A stretch of DNA of 64,000 nucleotides from Lantana camara (taxonomy: Eukaryota; Streptophyta; Magnoliopsida; Lamiales; Verbenaceae). Within the stretch, counting starts at the first letter, position 1. Each line of letters starts with the position of its first letter. Positions 58,516 to 64,000 of the stretch are shown in pieces. The notes under the pieces were generated by a model. It was given only the letters and a program-made list of their open reading frames with translations. It was not told where the DNA came from and did no database searches. Location of the stretch: the NCBI GenBank assembly GCA_037501455.1, contig CM074865.1, positions 37,864,501 through 37,928,500 of the forward strand, given 5' to 3'. The position numbers were made by a program, and so were the translations under genes.

Positions 58516-58520
58516 GCAGC
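58516..58520. repeat. Target site duplication of element E (right), GCAGC
   Basis: One mismatch to CCAGC at 36078-36082. Confidence 0.75.
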
Positions 58521-60729
58521 TGTTCGCCAAATTCAGTAAGTGTGAATTTTGGTTAGATCGAGTCACTTTCTTGGGTCATGTGATTTCTGGTAAAGGGGGT
58601 GGAATTGGATCCCTCTAAGATTGAAACGGTGGTGCAATGGGAGAAACCGAAGAACGCCTCAGAGATAAGAAGTTTCTTGGGTCTAGCGGGGTATTACCGG
58701 AGATTCGTGAAGGATTTCTCCAAGATTGCTGTCCCTTTGACCCGACTTACTAAGAAAGAGGTGAAATTTGAGTGGGACGAGCCCTGTGAGGCAAGTTTTC
58801 AAGCCCTGAAAGGGAAGTTGACTTCGGCTCCTGTGTTAGCCCTACCCGAGGGTTCCGAAGGATATACCGTGTTCACTGATGCCTCTAAGGAAGGGCTTGG
58901 TTGTGTTCTTATGCAGAACGGTCGGGTAATAGCTTATGCCTCGAGAAAGCTAAAAGACCAAGAAAAGAATTATCCCACTCACGATCTTGAGTTAGCCGCC
59001 ATGGTTTTCGCTTTGGCCAAGTGGCTTCATTATCTTTATGGGGTCACTTTTGAGATCTTCTCCGACCACAAGAGCCTCAAGTATTTATTCACACAGAAGG
59101 ATTTGAATATGAGGCAAAGGCGTTGGATGGAATTTCTTGAAGATTATGATTGTACCATCCATTACCATCCAGGTAAAGCTAATGTGGTCGCAGACACGTT
59201 GAGTAGGAAGGCTAGCATATCTATGTTGGAAGTTGATACGGGTGTTAATTTTGAGCCTACGGTGTTGAAGGCCCGTGTGGCTAATATTACGGTACAACCT
59301 GAGTTAAGACAGAGGATGTATGATGCTCAAGCTACAGATCCCAAGATTCAAAAGTTAGTGTTGAAAGCACGAGATGATCCGGAGTGTCCATTTGGGTTGG
59401 ATGATACAGGACTTTTGAGGTTCAAGACCAGAGCTTGTGTGCCCGAAGAGTTGAAACGGGTAATTCTTGAAGAAGCTCACAGATCGGGTCACTCCATCCA
59501 CGCTGGAGGTACACAGATGTATCGAGATTTGAAGAAGTTCTATTGGTGGAGAGGTATGAAGAAAGATGTGGCTGATTTTGTGAAGCATTGTTTGCCATGC
59601 CAAAGGGTAAAGACGGAACATCAAAAGCCCGGAGGCTTGTTACAACCTTTACCTATTCCGGAATGGAAGTGGGAACAAATTACTTCGTGTAATTTGGGTG
59701 ATCATTGACAGATTAACTAAGTCAGCTCATTTTCTCGCAGTCCGGATGTCTGATAAGATAAGTAAACTTGCAGATAAGTATGTTCGAGAGATTGTTTGAC
59801 TCCATGGAACTCCTCTTAGTATTATTTCTGTCAGAGACCCGCGGTTTACCTCTAAGTTTTGGCAAGAACTTCAGAAAAGGTTGGGCACTAACCTTAAGTT
59901 CAGTACTGCTTCGCACCCTCAGACAGATGGGCAATCAGAGAGGTTGATACAGTATTTAGAGGACATGCTTCGGGCTTGTGCACTGGATTTTCAGACTAAG
60001 TGGGATGAACATTTACACTTGATCGAATTTGCTTATAATAATAGTTACCAAGCGTCGATTAAAGCAGCACCATATGAGATTCTTTATGGACGAAGGTGTC
60101 GTTCCCCTTTATTCTTTGATCTCGAAGAGTGGCGTTGGACAAAACAGGAGGGTGTACAAAGGGAAGTTAGAAAGACTAAACTTTCAGCAGCTACTCAAGA
60201 TGCAGTTGAGAAAGTCCAAATGATAAGGCAACACATGAAAGCTGCCCAAGATCGACAGAAGAGTTATGCCGATCGCCGTAGACGGAAACTTGAGTTTGAG
60301 GTTGGTGATCGTGTGTTCTTAAGAGCATCTCCTCGTAAGGGTTTTGCAAGAATTGGCCAAGGAGGGAAGTTGAACCCTCGTTATTTGGGTCCTTTCGAAA
60401 TTCTGGAAAGAATTGGGGAAGTTGCTTACCGATTGGACCTACCACCAAATTTAACCGGGATTCATAATGTCTTTCACGTGTCTCAGTTGAGGAAGTACTA
60501 TCCCGATGATTCAGAGATCCTCCCCTTTGAAGAAGCCGACGTTGAACCGGATTTAACCTTTGTCCAAAAGTCGGTTAAGATTATGGATCGGAAATTTGAA
60601 GAGTTAAGGAAACGGCGTATTCCCTTAGTTAAGGTTTTATGGAGAAGTGACAAAACTGAGGAAGCCACTTGGGAAACAGAGGACAAGATGAGAAGATTTT
60701 ATCCGGAGTTGTTTCCGAAGGAACAGTGA
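58516..60729 (+). pseudogene. Element D pol, second part (RT end to chromodomain), broken
   Basis: Continues the RT split at 36082 with [16 protein letters not shown] frame change lies near 58594. The frame is then open for RNase H ([18 protein letters not shown]) and the integrase finger to EQIT at about 59690. A deletion there removes the MDF region with the first catalytic Asp. [11 protein letters not shown] resumes in another frame, a TGA occurs near 59796, and the second catalytic Asp is Val (SVRDPRF). From 59881 the frame is open to the chromodomain and natural stop at 60729. Integrase is certainly dead. Confidence 0.88.
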
Positions 60730-60746
60730 ATCTGGGGACCAAATTC

Positions 60747-60763
60747 TCTTAAGGGGAGGAGGT
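60747..60763 (+). other. Polypurine tract (element D)
   Basis: CTTAAGGGGAGGAGGT immediately before the 3' LTR. Confidence 0.85.
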
Positions 60764-61702
60764 TGTGACACCCCGACTTCTCGACTATACAGGTACGCGC
60801 GCCACGCGTGAGAGTTTTGAGGATTAGGCTTATTTAATTCCTTTTATTGATTTAATTGTGTGATTTAAACCTTTCTTTTGCGATTTATTTTCGTGGTTTA
60901 TGTTATTTAATTTTCCGGGCATGCCTAAGTGTTTAATTATTTTGTATTTGTAAGAATTTTTCTTAATTGTCTTTAATTGCCCTCTTGGAAAAGTTTGGTA
61001 CTTGATTGATAATTTGATGAGAATTGATTTGTCATATATATAACATTTCATACTTAATCGCATACATTTAAATTCTTGAGGGACTAAGTGGCAATTTCCC
61101 TTCCTCTACACTTACATATACCGATAGATACACCTATATACACATATTTCATTTCTTCTTCATCCCTTTACACAAGAGCAAGAGCATTCTATTCTCCCCT
61201 TTCTTCCCTTCAAGTTTGAACCACCAAGAGATAAGGAAGACCAAGATTTCCTCCTTTTTATCAAAGGTTTAAGCTCCAAGACCCATCTTCATCCTTTCTC
61301 TTCATTCCATCCAACATCAAGGTAAGAGCATGTGTATTTATGTTTTGAAACTTGAAGTAAATCTAGGGCTTTTTGGTTTATGGTTGTCCTAAGTGTATAT
61401 GGTGCATGAGAGTTGATTTAGGGAATGTTTTGGTGCAATTATACCTTGGCTTGGATGAGTTGAAGCATGAGTGAACACATTTCATATTTAAGGGTTTTGT
61501 TTTGAACTTTGTTGGATTCATACATGTTTCCTTGGATGTTTCCTTGAATTAAATGATGCATAGATGAGATATTATGATTGTATGCATGCATGTTGTTTGG
61601 TGTTTTGGGTGCTTATGGTTGAGGTTTGGGGTGATTTGGGGGTTTGGTTTTCTTCTCCCGCGAGCTTCCCCTGTTTTTCTACGTTTTTGCTATTCTGGAG
61701 GA

Positions 61703-61827
61703 CTACCCGGCCGGGTAGTTTTTGCCCACAAAAGTACACGGGCGGGTAGTTTGTTACAGAAGGTTTTCTGCACCTGCTCTCCCCGGCCGGGTAAATTTCT
61801 GCCTTGTTTTTACCCGGCCGGTTACTC
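61703..61827. repeat. Palindrome cluster of D 3' LTR (CTACCCGGCCGGGTAG type)
   Basis: The perfect 16-bp palindrome CTACCCGGCCGGGTAG lies at 61703-61718, with three related copies to 61827. Better preserved than in the 5' LTR. Confidence 0.85.
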
Positions 61828-62501
61828 CCTCGTCCAAACTCCGATTGACCTGATTTTTGAACCGTTGGAAACCCCTGAAGTCTAGAACAACCTCCAATTG
61901 GAATCATCTCAATATCTTTTGTCATTTGTGAGATATAATCAATTCGTTTTGGTGTCACCACTTCATTGGAAATCTGCTTTCACCCAACTTTAAGCTTAAG
62001 CCATTTTCTCCTCGCTTTGAACCAAATTTCGTGCCATATATCATTTTAATGGTCTATGTGTCTAGTTTCATTCCCAAGAAACAAAACTCAATTTCCTTTC
62101 CTCAAACTCAAGATATTCCAGTTTTACTACAGCTTGTCCGTTTTGGAAATCTGTCAACTTTCGTCCATTTTCACTCGGGAGCTCTTTTTGAGTTTCATTT
62201 CCTTTTTCTCTCATGTTTCCATCTCCAAACTTGTTTATAACTCATTATTTATTGATTATATGCTTATACTTGTTCTTATATGCATTTTTATCGCTTGAAT
62301 GACGTGAATTAGTTTCGCAAATTTCATGTGCGCCTTGTTAGGCATTTAAATGTTATATTATGCATTAAATGGTGCACTTGAACATGTCATTAATATAATA
62401 TGATTTCATATTCATGCCTTATGTATTTAATTCACTTGCCGTGCGTCATACCTGGTTCATATTGAGTCGAGTTTCACTCGTGTCTTGTTTCCTTTGTCCA
62501 G

Positions 62502-62577
62502 AGAGTTCTCAGGAGGACGTTGAGCACGTCGAGTAGGGTTTGAGGAGTCCTCGTTCTTCTCTTTTTGTCCGGTACAG
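62502..62577 (+). other. Candidate exon 2 of split LTR leader (D 3' LTR)
   Basis: 76 nt between TTTCCTTTGTCCAG and TACAG/GTGAGG. Confidence 0.5.
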
Positions 62578-63197
62578 GTGAGGAATTGTTAGGATATAAT
62601 ATAAACCCTACAACCCTCTTATATTTTGATTTGGCCAAAACTTATATTATACTTATATCTTGGTTTCAAATGAACAAATGATTTTGGAAAATGAAACCAA
62701 TCTTGATCCTGTCCTATTTTGGCGAGACTGTTACACTTCCTGGGGCCCAGGGGCTTATGTATTGAGAGAACTGGGGAAGCATGGGCTGACGGCTATTTCT
62801 TGCATAAGTCCCAACCAAACTCGGACTACCCTGACATTCACCAGGAGGTTTGGTGAATCGAAGGGGCTCCCGGTCAACGGGATTCATGTACCCATTGATC
62901 ATCCTGTCCTGGGTGGTGAGGGTTAGCTAACCGAGCCACCAAACCGGAGGAAAAAGGGTACTTGTGCACTTGAAACTGATTCTGTAACAAAGTGAAACTT
63001 AAAATATTGCATGATCATTTAACAACTACCTGGTACACTAAAGGAGTAACGTTGGAGATTGCTCACTCGCCGAGCCACTGATCACTTGTCCTGAATTTAA
63101 TTTGATAGTTGTAATTCCATACAATGATAACCTGTGTTTTACTTACCTTCTTAAAAACCTTGTATAGAATTATGGCTTGCATGAACTTTATCGCTTT

Positions 63198-63274
63198 CTA
63201 TATTATATATATGCCTTTCACTCAGTCTTGTAGAGACTGACCCCTCCCTTCTTTGTCCCTCAGGTCCCTTGCAG
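63198..63274 (+). promoter_or_regulatory. TATA-like run, hairpin and 3' splice-like site (D 3' LTR)
   Basis: CTATATTATATATATG at 63198-63213, CAGTCT/AGACTG hairpin 63223-63239, pyrimidine tract and CAG at 63263 or 63274. Confidence 0.5.
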
Positions 63275-63652
63275 GTGTAGCTAAGCAGGAAATTGCTTTA
63301 TTTATTGTAATTTTGTGTCTAGCTCGTGTCATACGGTTGTTGTACCACACACTCATATTACCTCTTGTTATGTATATATTTTGTGAGGCAGTGAGGGCCA
63401 AATACTTTCACTTGTAAATTATGTAAGCTCTTGATGAGTGATCCTGTTGTTATGAACTACTGGTTTATATTTATGGTTTATACTCTTGTTTCTGTCGCTT
63501 GGTTGCATCGATTATTTGGTACAGGTTTAGCCCGCCTGGCTAGGGTCCGTGTCGTGTCCCCGTTCGCTAGGATTGGGTTTGTGTGCGGACTATATTCCTA
63601 TATGAGCTTGGTCTTAGTGCTGGGGATGTGGGGCCCACGCTAGGGCATCACA

Positions 63653-63657
63653 CATCA
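63653..63657. repeat. Target site duplication of element D (right), CATCA
   Basis: Matches 30756-30760. Confidence 0.9.
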
Positions 63658-64000
63658 TATCCATAAACGCGGCTGGGGCATTGGTAAGACCAAAAGGCAT
63701 GACCACAAACTCGAAATGTCCATATCTCGTGTTGAAACCTGTCTTCGGTATATATTCCTCCCGGATACGCAACTGGTTATACCCTTGCCTTAAGTCCAAC
63801 ATAGAATAAACACTTGAACCTTGTAGGAGGTCGAACAAGTCTTCAATGTGAGGGAGCGGGTACTTGTTCTTAACCGTTAACCGGTTCAGTTCACTGTAGT
63901 CAATGCACATCCGCAAAGTCCTGTCTTTTTTCTTTACAAACAGGATCGGAGCACCCCACGGAGAAGTGCTCGGGCGAATGTAACCACACTCTAAGAGCTC
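63653..64000 (-). pseudogene. Element C pol, RT continued beyond D
   Basis: Minus-strand reading: [12 protein letters not shown] region at the window edge, [72 protein letters not shown] and AAFMDMM up to the D insertion. It joins in register with [13 protein letters not shown] at 30761 and below across the CATCA duplication. Substitutions at conserved positions (CIDYSELN for [15 protein letters not shown] for GYYQLRI) fit an old copy. It runs off the window to the right. Confidence 0.88.

Larger units (their letters stand above)
30761..63652 (+). mobile_element. Element D, Ty3/gypsy retrotransposon inserted in C and split by E
   Basis: LTRs at 30761-33646 and 60764-63652 (2886 and 2889 bp), primer site 33655-33666, gag-pol 33852-36082 and 58516-60729, PPT near 60747-60763, and a perfect CATCA duplication. 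The LTRs differ at several dozen places by eye, much more than those of A2. Without the inserted E (22.4 kb) D is about 10.5 kb. Confidence 0.95.
60764..63652 (+). mobile_element. Element D 3' LTR
   Basis: 2889 bp. Exon 1 donor 61321/61322, palindromes 61703-61827, exon 2 62502-62577, hairpin 63223-63239, acceptor 63274. The stem arms have decayed here (GCTAAGCAGG, CCCGCCTGGC) by transitions, whereas the 5' LTR keeps them. Ends GCATCACA; followed by CATCA. Confidence 0.92.

Noticed and set aside
58599..59708. 369-codon frame as an independent RT/integrase gene
   Set aside because: It is the continuation of the element D pol split by E. It starts and ends at frame breaks and lacks RT and integrase catalytic parts.

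Overview
The window is repeat-dominated plant DNA, almost certainly from a large angiosperm genome. I found no host gene I could support. Nearly every base can be assigned to Ty3/gypsy LTR retrotransposons of the chromodomain-bearing (chromovirus, Tekay/Del-like) lineage: long LTRs of about 2.6-3.9 kb, initiator-tRNA-Met primer sites (TGGTATCAGAGC), purine-rich tracts, one gag-pol frame in the order gag, CCHC knuckles, protease, RT, RNase H, integrase, chromodomain, and 5-bp target duplications. I call the families A to I; the letters are mine.

Left part. 1-1789 is the 3' part of a plus-strand LTR (H). It is fused to a 0.26-kb pol tail and then to an opposed LTR (B, 2093-5978). 6759-19034 is a minus-strand tandem array of family A (LTR, internal, LTR, truncated internal), the kind of product made by recombination between LTRs. 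19035-25315 is a patchwork: a plus LTR end (I), an LTR stub plus integrase/chromodomain remnant (G), a plus LTR missing its 3' end (F), and an unidentified AT-rich segment.

Right part. 25316-64000 is a four-layer nest. C (minus, oldest, many stops, runs off the right edge) is split in its RT by D (plus, 30761-63652, duplication CATCA). D is split in its RT by E (minus, 36083-58515). E is split in its leader by A2 (minus, 43980-54054, duplication ATATC). LTR divergence read by eye falls in the same order. E has one uninterrupted 1487-codon gag-pol frame, but two catalytic aspartates are substituted. A1 and A2 are each one or two lesions from open.

Main observation. The LTR families are mostly unalignable, yet they share one gene-like layout: a 5'-UTR-like first exon ending in a good 5' splice site, an intron holding a family-specific cluster of short palindromes, a 64-82 nt second exon, a second intron ending in a hairpin whose 3' arm looks like a branch point, and a third exon that carries a covarying long-range stem and runs through the primer site into gag. 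I read this as a conserved, spliced LTR leader. It is inferred from sequence only.
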